A stretch of DNA of 64,000 nucleotides from an uncultured Blautia sp. (GTDB taxonomy: Bacteria > Bacillota > Clostridia > Lachnospirales > Lachnospiraceae), in assembly GCA_946557785.1 (NCBI GenBank), contig CAMNTH010000005.1, positions 62,001-126,000 on the forward strand, read 5' to 3'. Positions 29,040 to 38,138 of this stretch are shown piece by piece. The position numbers and the translations under genes are program-made. A model generated the notes under the pieces. It made no database searches. It worked only from the letters and a program-made list of their open reading frames with translations, and had not been told where the DNA came from. Every line of letters begins with the position of its first letter. Position 1 is the first letter of the stretch.

Positions 29040-29693
29040 TTAGTTTGCAACCTTTACCATACTGTGGCGAACTACGAACTCCTTATAGGTATAACCCTTC
29101 TGCAGCTCTTCCACTACAATGTTATCGCCGACACTTTCGTCATCCACATGCATCACTGCATTATGGAAATTCGGATCAAATTCCTGGCCAACAGCATCAA
29201 TGGCTTTCACACCCAAATCATTCAGAGTGGTCATCAGCTGTTTATAAATCATCTTCATACCTTCCGCAAAAGCATCTTCCTCTGCAGCCTGTGCAAGCCC
29301 TCTCTCAAAGTTATCCACAACCGGAAGGATTTTCTCAATAATTTCCTTGGCACCGATCACATACATACTTGCTTTTTCCTTTTCCGTACGCTTACGGAAA
29401 TTATCAAATTCTGCCATACTGCGTTTCAGACGATCGGTCAGTTCTTCAACCTGCTGCTCAAATTTATCTTTTTCTTTTTTCTTTTTACTGAAGAAAGAAG
29501 TTTTTCCCTTTGGTTCCTGACTGCCTTCAGATGCCTCAGGTTCTTCTGATGTTTTTTCTTCTTCCTCCTGCACACTTTCAGCAGCTTCTGATGCCGCTTC
29601 CGTATTCTCTTCTTCCAATACAGAATCTGCTTCTATAGAAGTTTTGGTTTCTTCTTCCTGCATTTCAGATGTAGTTCTATTTTCTTCTGACAC
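29040..29693 (-). CDS. grpE: Nucleotide exchange factor GrpE
   Basis: Releases ADP from DnaK. The 217-residue protein has an unusually long acidic, Glu-rich, low-complexity N-terminus (about residues 1-60) before the dimerising helix. The conserved FDNFRKRTEKEK and the C-terminal beta domain (GQEFDPNFHNAVMHVDDE) follow. The start is a GTG at 29693 with AGGCGG upstream. It lies between hrcA and dnaK in the heat-shock operon. Confidence 0.95.
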   Translation of the reverse strand: MSEENRTTSEMQEEETKTSIEADSVLEEENTEAASEAAESVQEEEEKTSEEPEASEGSQEPKGKTSFFSKKKKEKDKFEQQVEELTDRLKRSMAEFDNFRKRTEKEKASMYVIGAKEIIEKILPVVDNFERGLAQAAEEDAFAEGMKMIYKQLMTTLNDLGVKAIDAVGQEFDPNFHNAVMHVDDESVGDNIVVEELQKGYTYKEFVVRHSMVKVAN

Positions 29694-29714
29694 GCTTTTT
29701 CTACCGCCTTTCTT

Positions 29715-30758
29715 TTATTCAAGCTTTTTTCCGAATATCTTATCTAATTCCACTTTTAAGGTTTTCAGGTTATCTACTACATTCTCGTAGTCCATTCGTT
29801 TCGGTCCGATAATGCCAATGGTACCGGTCATGCCTTCTCCCAGCTCATAAGTCGCTGTTACCACACTGCAGTCCTTCATAGTCTCCACTGGAGATTCGTC
29901 ACCAATGTAAACCTGAATTCCGGTATTGCTGGTATCAGAAAGCCTCTCCTTCACCAAATCCGCAAGCTGCCGTTTTTCCTCAAAAGCAGAAATCAGCTCT
30001 GTTGCCTTGCTCTTATCCGAAAGCTCCGGATACCGGAAAAGATTCGTAGTTCCTGACGTATATATTTCCAGATCCTCTTCATCAACATGAATCGTAGCAG
30101 CAACTGCGTCAAGCACTGTAGCCACGACTCCGCTGTGAATACCTGCCTGTTCCTTAAGCCTGGCAATCATACCCAGATTAATATCCTGTATGGGAAGCCC
30201 GTTCAGGTTCGTATTCAGAAGAAGGTTCAGTTTCAGGATTGTTTCATCATCCATCTCATCTTCCAGATTGATGATCTGATTCCGGATAACATTATTCTCA
30301 CAAACCACCACTGCAACAATCTGCAGATCACTTACTCTGGATAGCTGAATGAATTTCAAGCGGCTTCCGCTGTACTGCGGTACGGAAATCATGGTTGCGT
30401 AATTGGTGTTTACAGCCAGCAGCTTCGCAGCCTGCTTCAGCACCTTTTCCATTTTATCCGTTTTCTCCAAAACCAATTCACGAAGTTCTGCAACTTCTGA
30501 TTCCTTCTCCTTCATCAGCTCATCCACATAAAGGCGATAGCCCTTATCTGATGGGATTCTTCCTGCAGATGTATGAGGCTGTACAATGTAACCTAAGTCT
30601 GTCAGGTCGGACATCTCATTGCGGATAGTGGCTGAACTGATATTCAAATCTGTATACTTGGAAATCGTTCTGGATCCAACCGGTTCGCCGGTCTCCATAT
30701 AGGTCTTAATAATCGCCTTCAAAATTCTTTTTTTGCGATCATTCAACGCTTCTTCCAT
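29715..30758 (-). CDS. hrcA: Heat-inducible transcription repressor HrcA
   Basis: Represses heat-shock operons by binding CIRCE and is kept active by GroEL. The 347 residues begin with a winged-helix domain (KRILKAIIKTYMETGEPVGSRTISK) followed by the GAF-like and inserted dimerisation domains. The open frame extends 11 codons further to 30791, but that would start inside the CIRCE element; the ATG at 30758 has GGGAG seven bases upstream. It is the first gene of the operon and represses its own promoter. Confidence 0.95.
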   Translation of the reverse strand: MEEALNDRKKRILKAIIKTYMETGEPVGSRTISKYTDLNISSATIRNEMSDLTDLGYIVQPHTSAGRIPSDKGYRLYVDELMKEKESEVAELRELVLEKTDKMEKVLKQAAKLLAVNTNYATMISVPQYSGSRLKFIQLSRVSDLQIVAVVVCENNVIRNQIINLEDEMDDETILKLNLLLNTNLNGLPIQDINLGMIARLKEQAGIHSGVVATVLDAVAATIHVDEEDLEIYTSGTTNLFRYPELSDKSKATELISAFEEKRQLADLVKERLSDTSNTGIQVYIGDESPVETMKDCSVVTATYELGEGMTGTIGIIGPKRMDYENVVDNLKTLKVELDKIFGKKLE

Positions 30759-30784
30759 TTCTCCGCTCCCTTCCGCCTGATTTG

Positions 30785-30811
30785 TTAGCACTCATTTCGT
30801 TAGAGTGCTAA
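30785..30811. promoter_or_regulatory. CIRCE element
   Basis: TTAGCACTC, nine bases, GAGTGCTAA: a perfect match to the HrcA operator. It lies just downstream of the -10 box and 27 bp before the hrcA start. Confidence 0.98.
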
Positions 30812-30824
30812 CATTTACATTGTT

Positions 30825-30853
30825 AAGATAGCACCGATGCTCACATTTGTCAA
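30825..30853 (-). promoter_or_regulatory. Sigma-A promoter of the heat-shock operon
   Basis: Minus strand TTGACA, 17-bp spacer, TATCTT. The CIRCE element covers the expected start of transcription. Confidence 0.85.
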
Positions 30854-30913
30854 TAGTATTCACATTTTTTTCTAAAAAACTTCCTAAACTGGACGGCAAA
30901 CGAAATTTAGCCC

Positions 30914-30942
30914 TTGTATTTGTCAAAGATATCTGATAGAAT
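30914..30942 (+). promoter_or_regulatory. Promoter of uvrB
   Basis: TTGTAT, 17-bp spacer, TAGAAT on the plus strand, about 75 bp before the uvrB ATG. Confidence 0.65.
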
Positions 30943-30950
30943 CAATTTTA

Positions 30951-30962
30951 GAACAAATGTTC
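30951..30962. promoter_or_regulatory. LexA (SOS) box of uvrB
   Basis: GAACAAATGTTC matches the Gram-positive LexA operator GAAC-N4-GTTC exactly. It sits about 9 bp downstream of the -10 box, where a repressor would block initiation. This makes uvrB DNA-damage inducible. Confidence 0.9.
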
Positions 30963-31017
30963 TTGAATCATCAGCGAATTTCTTAAGCCTTTAATAGATT
31001 TGTAAGGGAGAAAAATT

Positions 31018-33003
31018 ATGGATCATTTTGAATTAGTATCAGAATTTGCCCCCACAGGTGACCAGCCACAGGCCATAGCTAAACTTGTGGAAGGATTTAA
31101 AGAAGGAAATCAGTGCCAAACGCTGCTGGGCGTTACTGGTTCAGGTAAGACATTCACCATGGCCAATGTCATTCAGGCGCTGAATAAGCCCACCTTAATA
31201 TTAGCCCATAATAAGACGCTGGCTGCTCAGTTATACGGCGAATTTAAAGAGTTTTTTCCAAATAATGCAGTAGAATATTTTGTGTCCTATTACGATTACT
31301 ACCAGCCTGAGGCTTATGTTCCCTCTACAGATACCTATATTGCAAAAGACTCGTCCACCAATGATGAAATTGACAAGCTTCGCCTTTCCGCTACCGCCGC
31401 TCTTTCCGATCGTCGGGACGTCATCATTATTTCTTCAGTATCCTGCATTTATGGGTTAGGTTCCCCCAAGGATTTCCAGGATATGATGATTTCCCTGCGT
31501 CCTGGAATGATAAAGGACAGGGATGATGTGATCCGGCAGCTAATTAATATTCAGTATACCAGAAATGAAATGGATTTTCACAGGGGAACCTTCCGGGTGC
31601 GCGGGGATGTGCTGGAGATTTTCCCGGCCAACTATACAGACTGCGCAGTGCGGGTAGAATTCTTTGGAGATGAAATTGACAGAATTACGGATATTGATGT
31701 GCTTACTGGAGAAATCAAATGTGAAGATACCCATGTAGGAATTTTCCCTGCATCTCATTATGTGGTACCCATGGAGCAAATTTTGAAAGCTGCAAATGCT
31801 ATTGAAGAAGAGATGAAGGAACAAGTGGCTTATTTCAAAAGTGAAGACAAGCTTCTGGAGGCACAGCGCATTTCAGAAAGGACAAACTTTGATATTGAAA
31901 TGATGAAGGAAACCGGCTTTTGTTCCGGAATTGAAAATTATTCCCGTCATCTGTCAGGATTAGAGCCCGGACAGCCTCCTTATACACTAATGGACTATTT
32001 TGGTGACGATTTCCTTCTTATTATAGATGAATCCCATAAGACCATCTCCCAGGTAGGAGGCATGTATGCCGGAGACCAGAGCCGTAAACAAACACTTGTA
32101 GATTATGGCTTCCGCCTCCCTTCTGCAAAGGACAACCGCCCCCTGAATTTTCAGGAATTTGAGTCTAAGCTTGACCAGGTCATGTTTGTTTCTGCTACTC
32201 CCGGCAAATATGAATATGAGCATGAATTGTTAAGAGCTGAACAGATCATCCGGCCTACAGGCCTTTTAGATCCTAATGTAGAGGTCCGCCCTGTAGAAGG
32301 GCAGATTGACGATCTGATCAGTGAAGTAAATAAAGAGACGGCAAAAAAGAATAAGATCCTGATCACTACTCTTACTAAACGAATGGCTGAGGATCTGACC
32401 GAATATATGCGTGAGGTTGGAATCCGCGTCCGGTATCTTCATTCAGATATTGATACTCTGGAACGTGCGGAAATTATCCGCGATATGCGTCTGGATGTTT
32501 TTGATGTTCTGATTGGAATCAATCTTCTCCGGGAAGGACTGGATATTCCGGAAATCACCCTGGTTGCCATCTTAGATGCTGATAAAGAAGGCTTCCTTCG
32601 TTCTGAAATCTCTTTGATTCAGACCATCGGACGTGCAGCCCGCAACAGTGAAGGCCGTGTAATCATGTATGCAGATAATATGACAGACTCCATGCGCAAT
32701 GCCATTGAAGAGACAGAGAGAAGACGTGCCATTCAGGAAGCATATAATAAAGAGCATGGAATCACCCCCACCACGATCAAAAAAGCAGTACGTGATCTTA
32801 TCGCTGTTTCCAAAGCCGTAGCTAAAACAGAAGAGAAGCTGAAAAAAGAGCCGGAATCCATGAACAAAAAAGAGCTGACCAAGCTTATTTCCCAGGTAGA
32901 AAAGCAAATGCGCGCTGCTGCTGCTGATTTGAATTTCGAACAGGCTGCCGAGCTGCGTGATAAGATGCTTGAATTAAAACGAAATCTTGCAGAATTTGAA
33001 TAA
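31018..33003 (+). CDS. uvrB: Excinuclease ABC subunit B
   Basis: Damage-verification helicase of nucleotide excision repair, working with UvrA and UvrC. The 661-residue protein has Walker [11 protein letters not shown] (near residue 40), the beta-hairpin region ([18 protein letters not shown]), the DEAD-like IDESHKT motif, helicase motif [11 protein letters not shown] and a C-terminal UVR domain ([21 protein letters not shown]). The ATG has AGGGAG upstream. It is alone here rather than followed by uvrA, and it is convergent with the ferredoxin-like gene. It is controlled by the LexA box at 30951. Confidence 0.98.
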   Translation: MDHFELVSEFAPTGDQPQAIAKLVEGFKEGNQCQTLLGVTGSGKTFTMANVIQALNKPTLILAHNKTLAAQLYGEFKEFFPNNAVEYFVSYYDYYQPEAYVPSTDTYIAKDSSTNDEIDKLRLSATAALSDRRDVIIISSVSCIYGLGSPKDFQDMMISLRPGMIKDRDDVIRQLINIQYTRNEMDFHRGTFRVRGDVLEIFPANYTDCAVRVEFFGDEIDRITDIDVLTGEIKCEDTHVGIFPASHYVVPMEQILKAANAIEEEMKEQVAYFKSEDKLLEAQRISERTNFDIEMMKETGFCSGIENYSRHLSGLEPGQPPYTLMDYFGDDFLLIIDESHKTISQVGGMYAGDQSRKQTLVDYGFRLPSAKDNRPLNFQEFESKLDQVMFVSATPGKYEYEHELLRAEQIIRPTGLLDPNVEVRPVEGQIDDLISEVNKETAKKNKILITTLTKRMAEDLTEYMREVGIRVRYLHSDIDTLERAEIIRDMRLDVFDVLIGINLLREGLDIPEITLVAILDADKEGFLRSEISLIQTIGRAARNSEGRVIMYADNMTDSMRNAIEETERRRAIQEAYNKEHGITPTTIKKAVRDLIAVSKAVAKTEEKLKKEPESMNKKELTKLISQVEKQMRAAAADLNFEQAAELRDKMLELKRNLAEFE

Positions 33004-33035
33004 AAGATCCTCAGATAACAAAACAGCATTTCCAT

Positions 33036-33878
33036 TTATGCAGAATTCATCTCACCACTATAAATAGCGCCTGTGGGACAGACCTTTTTGCATTGTCCGC
33101 ACCGGATACATTCCATGTGATTTGCATGAAATGCAGGTTCTATCTGCATTTTACAAACCCTGCTGCAGGCACCGCAGCTTATGCACCGATCTCTGTCCAC
33201 ATGGTACCGAAACACAGAAATTGGGTTAAAAAGGGAATAAATCGCCCCAAGGGGACATATGTACTTGCAGAAAGGCCGGTATATGAGAATGGACAGAAGG
33301 ATTGTCACTGCCAGAATCACTATTTTCCATGCATACAGCCAACCAATAGCACTGCGGAGGGACAGATTAAGAATCACCAAAGGAAGCCCTCCCTCCAGTG
33401 TACCTGCCGGACAGATGAGCTTACAAAAATAAGGCGCTCCCTGTCCCACAATATCAACCAAAAACATGGGAAGCAAGATCACAAATACTGCTAGGATCAC
33501 ATACTTTAATTTCCTAAGAAGCATGTCGCCCCGAAATGTCTCTAATTTCTTTGGAAAGGGAATCTTATGTAGCAGATCCTGAAGCAGCCCAAATGGGCAA
33601 AGCCAGCCGCAGACAAATCGTCCCATAAGCGCTCCTATAAACATAAGAAACCCTGCCGCATAAAATGCAAGCTTAAAGTTCCAGCTTCCAATCACAGCCT
33701 GCAAAGCTCCAATAGGACATGCCCCCAGCGCTCCGGGACATGAATAGCAGTTAAGACCCGGAACACAGAGATTTTTCAGTTTCCCTTTATAAAGTTTCCC
33801 CTGTACAAAACCAGTCACATAACTGTTTGTCAGCAAAGCCCAAAGCACCTGTATCCTGTGCCTGGGCCATTCACTCAT
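33036..33878 (-). CDS. Membrane-bound 4Fe-4S protein (NapH/CcoG-like)
   Basis: An integral membrane redox protein with four to five hydrophobic spans. The first part carries CYSCPGALGACPIGA and VCGWLCPFGLLQDL, typical of NapH/YccM-like proteins. The C-terminus has two classical [4Fe-4S] motifs (CISCGACSRVC and CIRCGQCKKVC). It probably passes electrons across or along the membrane. The start is uncertain: ATG 33878 lies 10 bp after the stop of the small CXXC gene, while TTG codons at 33896 and 33902 overlap that gene and have GGAG upstream. The pair with the small CXXC gene recurs in clostridia. Confidence 0.85.
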   Translation of the reverse strand: MSEWPRHRIQVLWALLTNSYVTGFVQGKLYKGKLKNLCVPGLNCYSCPGALGACPIGALQAVIGSWNFKLAFYAAGFLMFIGALMGRFVCGWLCPFGLLQDLLHKIPFPKKLETFRGDMLLRKLKYVILAVFVILLPMFLVDIVGQGAPYFCKLICPAGTLEGGLPLVILNLSLRSAIGWLYAWKIVILAVTILLSILIYRPFCKYICPLGAIYSLFNPISVFRYHVDRDRCISCGACSRVCKMQIEPAFHANHMECIRCGQCKKVCPTGAIYSGEMNSA

Positions 33879-33888
33879 TTTTTTCTTT

Positions 33889-34038
33889 TTATCCAATTCC
33901 AATACACTCCAGACATATATTAGTTGCTTTTATCATCACCACTGACATTTCCCCCCGGGAAATACCATAGGCCATCATGCACATCCCTAAAACTGCAATA
34001 CTGATTCCAATATACAATCGCAGCTTTTCTTCCATCAT
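33889..34038 (-). CDS. Small CXXC membrane protein (CD1871A-like)
   Basis: A 49-residue gene below the usual length cut-off. It begins MMEEKLRLYIG, has one hydrophobic helix at about residues 8-25 and ends with a CLEC motif (Cys42, Cys45) in ATNICLECIGIG. The ending resembles the CD1871A family of CXXC mini-proteins known from Clostridioides and Lachnospiraceae. AATGAGGAG precedes the ATG and an extended -10 promoter lies 80 bp upstream. It is immediately followed by the membrane ferredoxin-like gene, so the dithiol may exchange electrons with it. The biochemical role is unknown. Confidence 0.8.
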   Translation of the reverse strand: MMEEKLRLYIGISIAVLGMCMMAYGISRGEMSVVMIKATNICLECIGIG

Positions 34039-34117
34039 TTTCTCCTCATTTCACAAATTAATAATCCATTTCGAATTCAATTTTTCTATATTTTTTATCT
34101 CCGGCGTCCATGCCCTT

Positions 34118-34126
34118 ATTATAGCA
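34118..34126 (-). promoter_or_regulatory. Extended -10 promoter of the CXXC/ferredoxin pair
   Basis: TGCTATAAT on the minus strand: a perfect -10 box with the TGn extension; the -35 box is weak. Confidence 0.55.
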
Positions 34127-34197
34127 GATCCTTTCCTTCAATACCAGTTCAAATATAAACTGCCGGACATTTCATCATTTTCTTTCGTATATTTACT

Positions 34198-34228
34198 CCC
34201 AAGCCTTGGGCAGGCTGCAAGACTTGGG
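34198..34228. repeat. Inverted repeat after cotJC
   Basis: CCCAAG and CTTGGG flank a smaller AGCCT/AGGCT hairpin. No T run follows on the minus strand, so it is at best a weak terminator of the cotJ operon. Nothing else was recognised between 34039 and 34266 apart from the promoter at 34118. Confidence 0.4.
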
Positions 34229-34266
34229 ATTGTCAGCTAAAATCACGAAAAGTCCATCAGCTTCTC

Positions 34267-34896
34267 TTAGAGTAAGCCTGGAGTTTCTATTTTTTTTATT
34301 TTAATATCAAATTCCGGATTATAATAGTAAAAATTCTTTTCGTCCAAATTATCCTTTATCTTTTCCAGAGCTTCACCAAATCTCTGAAAATGGACAATTT
34401 CCCTTGTTCTTAGAAATTTCAACGGCTCGCGAACATCCGAATCGGGAATCATTCGAAGAAGATTATCGTATACGACGCGAGCCTTTTGCTCCGCAGCCAG
34501 ATTTTCTGTCAAATCTGCAATGGCATCTCCCTTTGACTGGAATTCACATGCATTAAAAGGAATACCTGCCGCTGCCTGGGGCCAGAGCGCTTTTGTATGA
34601 TCAATATAATATGCGTCAAAACCTGCTGTTTTTGCTTCTTCTATTGTCAGATTTTTGGTAAGCTGATAAACCATGGCGCAAATAATCTCCATATGTCCCA
34701 GCTCCTCTGTCCCAATATCAGTCAAAAGCCCTCCTGCTTCTTTGGATGGCATGGTATAGCGCTGTGCCAAATAGCGCATAGATGCAGATAATTCCCCATC
34801 AGGGCCTCCATACTGACTGATGATCATCTGCGCTGTTTTTGGACAGGTATGAGTAATCCTTACAGGAAACTGCAATCTTTTTTCGTAAGTCCACAT
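34267..34896 (-). CDS. cotJC: Spore coat protein CotJC (manganese catalase family)
   Basis: Outer spore-layer protein of the dinuclear manganese catalase family (209 residues), four-helix-bundle type. The metal-ligand pattern is visible: Glu in YGGPDGELSASMRYL, then EELGH in LLTDIGTEELGHMEII, and a late TREIVHFQRFGEAL. The start at 34896 (MWTYEKRLQFPVRI, typical of CotJC) has AGGAG upstream and overlaps the stop of the cotJA-cotJB fusion as TAATG. It is expressed in the mother cell during sporulation in characterised relatives, where it is implicated in spore coat formation and peroxide defence. Confidence 0.93.
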   Translation of the reverse strand: MWTYEKRLQFPVRITHTCPKTAQMIISQYGGPDGELSASMRYLAQRYTMPSKEAGGLLTDIGTEELGHMEIICAMVYQLTKNLTIEEAKTAGFDAYYIDHTKALWPQAAAGIPFNACEFQSKGDAIADLTENLAAEQKARVVYDNLLRMIPDSDVREPLKFLRTREIVHFQRFGEALEKIKDNLDEKNFYYYNPEFDIKIKKIETPGLL

Positions 34897-35312
34897 TAGA
34901 TGCACACTCCTTCCCACGGCATAGATCCCTGAGTCCAAAGGCCCTCGCAATCTTTTGTCAGCGAATAGAACTTCTGATCATATTCTTTAAGAAGTCGCTT
35001 CCTCTCTTCAATCAACTGCTTCCGAAGTGAAATTGCTTCCTGCTGGGCAGGATGCGTATCTAAAAAAAGCGTCAGATCATCCAATGCAAAGCTTATCCCA
35101 TTGATTTTTGCCATAAGCTGGTCCCTTTCTTCCAAAGGCAAATCTCCGGAGTTTCCCAAAGAGTCTGCATCCGGTACACTTTCAGCCGCAAAAAACGGCA
35201 TATTCAGTTCCGGAAAAATGGTTCCTGCATGCAAAGCCTGGGCATATTCGTATAGCTTGCCGCTCCATACCTGAACAGGAACAGATGCAATGGCCAAATG
35301 CTGTGTTTCCAT
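34896..35312 (-). CDS. CotJA-CotJB fusion spore coat protein
   Basis: A 138-residue protein that joins two normally separate coat proteins. Residues 1-45 resemble CotJA (VPVQVWSGKLYE, then GTIFPELNMPF). Residues about 62-138 resemble CotJB (LMAKINGISFALDDLTLFLDTHP, then a C-terminal PWEG). A short Ser/Asp-rich linker joins them. The ATG at 35312 has a strong AGGAGGAATTG site; the longer frame upstream has none. There is no in-frame ATG with a ribosome site at the CotJB part, so a true fusion is the simplest reading. It is co-transcribed with cotJC (one-base overlap). Confidence 0.85.
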   Translation of the reverse strand: METQHLAIASVPVQVWSGKLYEYAQALHAGTIFPELNMPFFAAESVPDADSLGNSGDLPLEERDQLMAKINGISFALDDLTLFLDTHPAQQEAISLRKQLIEERKRLLKEYDQKFYSLTKDCEGLWTQGSMPWEGVCI

Positions 35313-35392
35313 ACAATTCCTCCTTTGTTTTCTCGTCAATATCCATATATTTTTGGTGACACAGAAAATTGTTATGCAATTTCCCTCCATAT

Positions 35393-35426
35393 AAAAAAGC
35401 GTACATGGAAATCAAACCATGCACAC
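35393..35426 (-). terminator. Terminator of the nucleotide-sugar operon
   Basis: Minus strand GTGTGCATGG, eight-base loop, CCATGTACGC (two G-U pairs), then TTTTTTAT. It lies between the flippase gene and the cotJ genes and insulates them. Confidence 0.8.
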
Positions 35427-35509
35427 TTTATTATATACAGCTGTTCACGAAATATAGCAGGCGAAATCTGTAAGTTCCAAATACGGGTCTTCTGCATTAA
35501 AGTTCCTCT

Positions 35510-36784
35510 TTATCTGTTTTTCAATATATGCATTAAACAGCCGAATGTGAGTATACTGGAAAGCACTTCCGTTCCAAAGGTAGCATACGCCGCTCCGATC
35601 ATTCCCATCCGGGGAATAAAAAGAAAATTCAGTATTACATCTGCTGCACACAAAATAATGCTGCAGATAACATTACATCTTACCGCTTTTAAAGCCGCAA
35701 GAAAATTAACGCTTAAGGAACGAAAAGTTCCTGCCACACAATAACCCGCAACTAAAACCCTAAAAGGTGCGGCGGCTGCAATATAACGTTCTCCTGCCAC
35801 AACCCGGATAATCCAGGGCGCAAAAAGAATAAGCCCAGTCCCAAGCACCAGATTAAATGCAAGCATACCTGCAAATGTTTTTCTGAAGGATTGCTTCAGC
35901 CATAATTTATTATGATTATGGGCAACAATGTCCGGCACCACACATATTACAACACTTTGAGGAATAAACGTGATTGCATTTGGAATCAGGGTAGCAACCT
36001 TATAAACAGCTAACATTTCCGTTGAAGCAATTAAAGCGGCAACCATGGAAAGATCTATTAAAAATAAAAGCCGATTCAAGGTACTGCTGATTCCATTAAA
36101 AACAGAATAATGCCATAGTTGTTTTTTTTGATGGAAGTACAGATTCCCTGCATAATAAATAGTTCCTAAAATTTTCCGTGAATTCCAGCCCAGAACCCCA
36201 AAAACAATAATGGAGGATACATATTTTGCAGCAATTACTCCGCGGATTCCCCATACAGCTCCTATACAGGTACCTCCTGCAGAAAGAATTGTATGCGTTG
36301 TAATCATTTTTGCATAAAGCCCAAATTGGCTCTTGCTCCTAAGTATTATAAGTAAAAGCTGAATGAAATATTCTGTGATAAGAAGCGGAAGATATGCCAG
36401 AATATATGGTTTTGCCTGACCAATCTGCAGTTTAGCCGTCAGCACTCCTATTGATAAGCTCACTATAATCAATAAATTTACCAGCATTCCGGCGCTGGCA
36501 CAATAACGATAAAATCTATTTTCTTCCGGCGCTCCCCGACTCTCCATCCCAAACTGTAAAGCCCCGGCTGCAAGTCCAAAGCCTGAAATTAAATTCGCAT
36601 AAGAATACACGTTGCCTGCATAGCTTAAAATCCCATACTCATTCTGGGTAAGCATTCTTGTTAAAATCATACTGCAGAGCATTAAAACAACTTTATTAAC
36701 TACACTCGCGGTAAATACCTGCAGGATTCCTTTTTTAAGCTGATGCCAGATTACGAATAGATTTCGTTTTACTCTGTCAATCAT
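35510..36784 (-). CDS. Oligosaccharide flippase (Wzx/MATE-like)
   Basis: A polytopic membrane protein (424 residues, 10-12 hydrophobic segments) of the MOP superfamily, opening with an amphipathic basic stretch and then LTRMLTQNEYGILSYAG, the hallmark of polysaccharide-biosynthesis flippases. It is predicted to move lipid-linked sugar units across the membrane. It starts 15 bp after the nucleotide-sugar dehydrogenase stop and is the last gene of the cluster. No glycosyltransferase, polymerase or ligase accompanies it in the window. Confidence 0.88.
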   Translation of the reverse strand: MIDRVKRNLFVIWHQLKKGILQVFTASVVNKVVLMLCSMILTRMLTQNEYGILSYAGNVYSYANLISGFGLAAGALQFGMESRGAPEENRFYRYCASAGMLVNLLIIVSLSIGVLTAKLQIGQAKPYILAYLPLLITEYFIQLLLIILRSKSQFGLYAKMITTHTILSAGGTCIGAVWGIRGVIAAKYVSSIIVFGVLGWNSRKILGTIYYAGNLYFHQKKQLWHYSVFNGISSTLNRLLFLIDLSMVAALIASTEMLAVYKVATLIPNAITFIPQSVVICVVPDIVAHNHNKLWLKQSFRKTFAGMLAFNLVLGTGLILFAPWIIRVVAGERYIAAAAPFRVLVAGYCVAGTFRSLSVNFLAALKAVRCNVICSIILCAADVILNFLFIPRMGMIGAAYATFGTEVLSSILTFGCLMHILKNR

Positions 36785-36799
36785 AACAAAATATCACCT

Positions 36800-38128
36800 T
36801 TATAATCTCCAAAAGCGAATTCCTGATGCATGCAATTCGTCAGCCGAATATATGCTTTTCACATCTATCAACACCTTTTCACTGTTTTGCAGGCATGGCT
36901 TAAACATTCCAAGAAGCCTTTCCGTTGATATTGCTCTATATTCATTATGCCCAACTGCAGCAATAATGCAGTCTGCCGGGGGAAGCCTGTCAAATGGCAC
37001 CAGCTTTATACCATACATTTCCTCCACATCTTTGCTGTCTGCCCGGTCATCTGCAATAACAGGCTCAATATGATAGAACTTTAATCTGTTAACCAGGTCT
37101 ATCACTTTACTGTTTCTAATATCCGTACAGTTTTCTTTAAAAGTAATTCCCAGAATTACTACTGCTGCCTTCTTGATGTTTTTCCGTATTGCTTCCATTT
37201 CCCTGACTGCAATATCCGCAATATAGCCCCCCATACCTTCATTCACCCGCCTTGCTCCTGATACGATGGGCGTACTGCATCCAAGCTTTTTTGCAATTTC
37301 CATTAGATAATAGGAGTCTACGCCAATACAATGTCCGCCTACCAATCCGGGTTTAAAGCCTAATGCGTTCCACTTCGTATTCATTCCCGTAATGACTTCA
37401 TTTGTATCAATGTTCAGCTTATCACAGATTTTTGCAATTTCATTCATAAATGCAATGTTAATATCCCGCTGACTATTTTCAATCAACTTCACTGCTTCCG
37501 CTGTTTTTATATCGGAAACAAGATGTGTTCCCGCCTTCACGGCAAGGTTATATACTTTTTGGATCTCTGCCGCAGTTTCTCTATCCATCCCTGATACAAT
37601 TTTACGAATTGAAGGAAACCTATGAATTTCATCCCCCGGACTGATACGTTCCGGACTGTAGCCAATCTTCCAGTCCATTCCGCACTTCAAACCGGAAGCT
37701 TGTTCAATCAGCGGTACGCATACATTTTCTGTTACGCCGGGATATACTGTAGATTCAAAAACAACAATGGAGCCAGCAGCCAGATTTTTTCCTATCATTT
37801 CAGACGCATTTTCCAGAAAGGTAAGATCAGGAGTTTCATCCTCTTTTGACGGCGTTGGAACAGCAGCTATAATAAATCTTGCATTTTTAAGCTTTGTGGG
37901 ATCTGATGTAAATTCTACTGTTGTATCCTTAAGATTTTCCTTAGCCTCCCCGGTTATATCAATTCCATTCTTATAAGCATTAATACGTTTTTCGCTAATG
38001 TCAAATCCAATTACCTTTACATATTTTGCAAACTCTACAGCCGCCGGGAACCCAACATAGCCAAGTCCCACAAGTGCAAGCTTTTCATTTCCATCCACCA
38101 AGCCCTGATAAATGCTTTGAGTTTTCAT
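36800..38128 (-). CDS. UDP-N-acetylhexosamine 6-dehydrogenase (WbpA/WecC-like)
   Basis: NAD-dependent four-electron oxidation of a UDP-sugar C6 alcohol to a carboxylate. The 442 residues have the Rossmann motif GLGYVGFPAAVEF, the central domain and the catalytic cysteine in GLVGGHCIGVDSYYL near residue 265. They end with the C-terminal sugar-binding domain (ITFKENCTDIRNSK). Together with the neighbouring oxidoreductase, aminotransferase and acetyltransferase, UDP-GlcNAc is the likely substrate (first step to UDP-GlcNAc3NAcA), an inference from pathway context. Confidence 0.9.
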   Translation of the reverse strand: MKTQSIYQGLVDGNEKLALVGLGYVGFPAAVEFAKYVKVIGFDISEKRINAYKNGIDITGEAKENLKDTTVEFTSDPTKLKNARFIIAAVPTPSKEDETPDLTFLENASEMIGKNLAAGSIVVFESTVYPGVTENVCVPLIEQASGLKCGMDWKIGYSPERISPGDEIHRFPSIRKIVSGMDRETAAEIQKVYNLAVKAGTHLVSDIKTAEAVKLIENSQRDINIAFMNEIAKICDKLNIDTNEVITGMNTKWNALGFKPGLVGGHCIGVDSYYLMEIAKKLGCSTPIVSGARRVNEGMGGYIADIAVREMEAIRKNIKKAAVVILGITFKENCTDIRNSKVIDLVNRLKFYHIEPVIADDRADSKDVEEMYGIKLVPFDRLPPADCIIAAVGHNEYRAISTERLLGMFKPCLQNSEKVLIDVKSIYSADELHASGIRFWRL

Positions 38129-38138
38129 GCTTTTCTCC

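Noticed and set aside
35369-35392. Sigma-E/K-like promoter (CATAACAAT) upstream of the cotJ fusion
   Set aside because: The spacing and -35 element do not match the consensus well; cotJ genes are expected to be sporulation controlled, but the sequence alone does not prove it.
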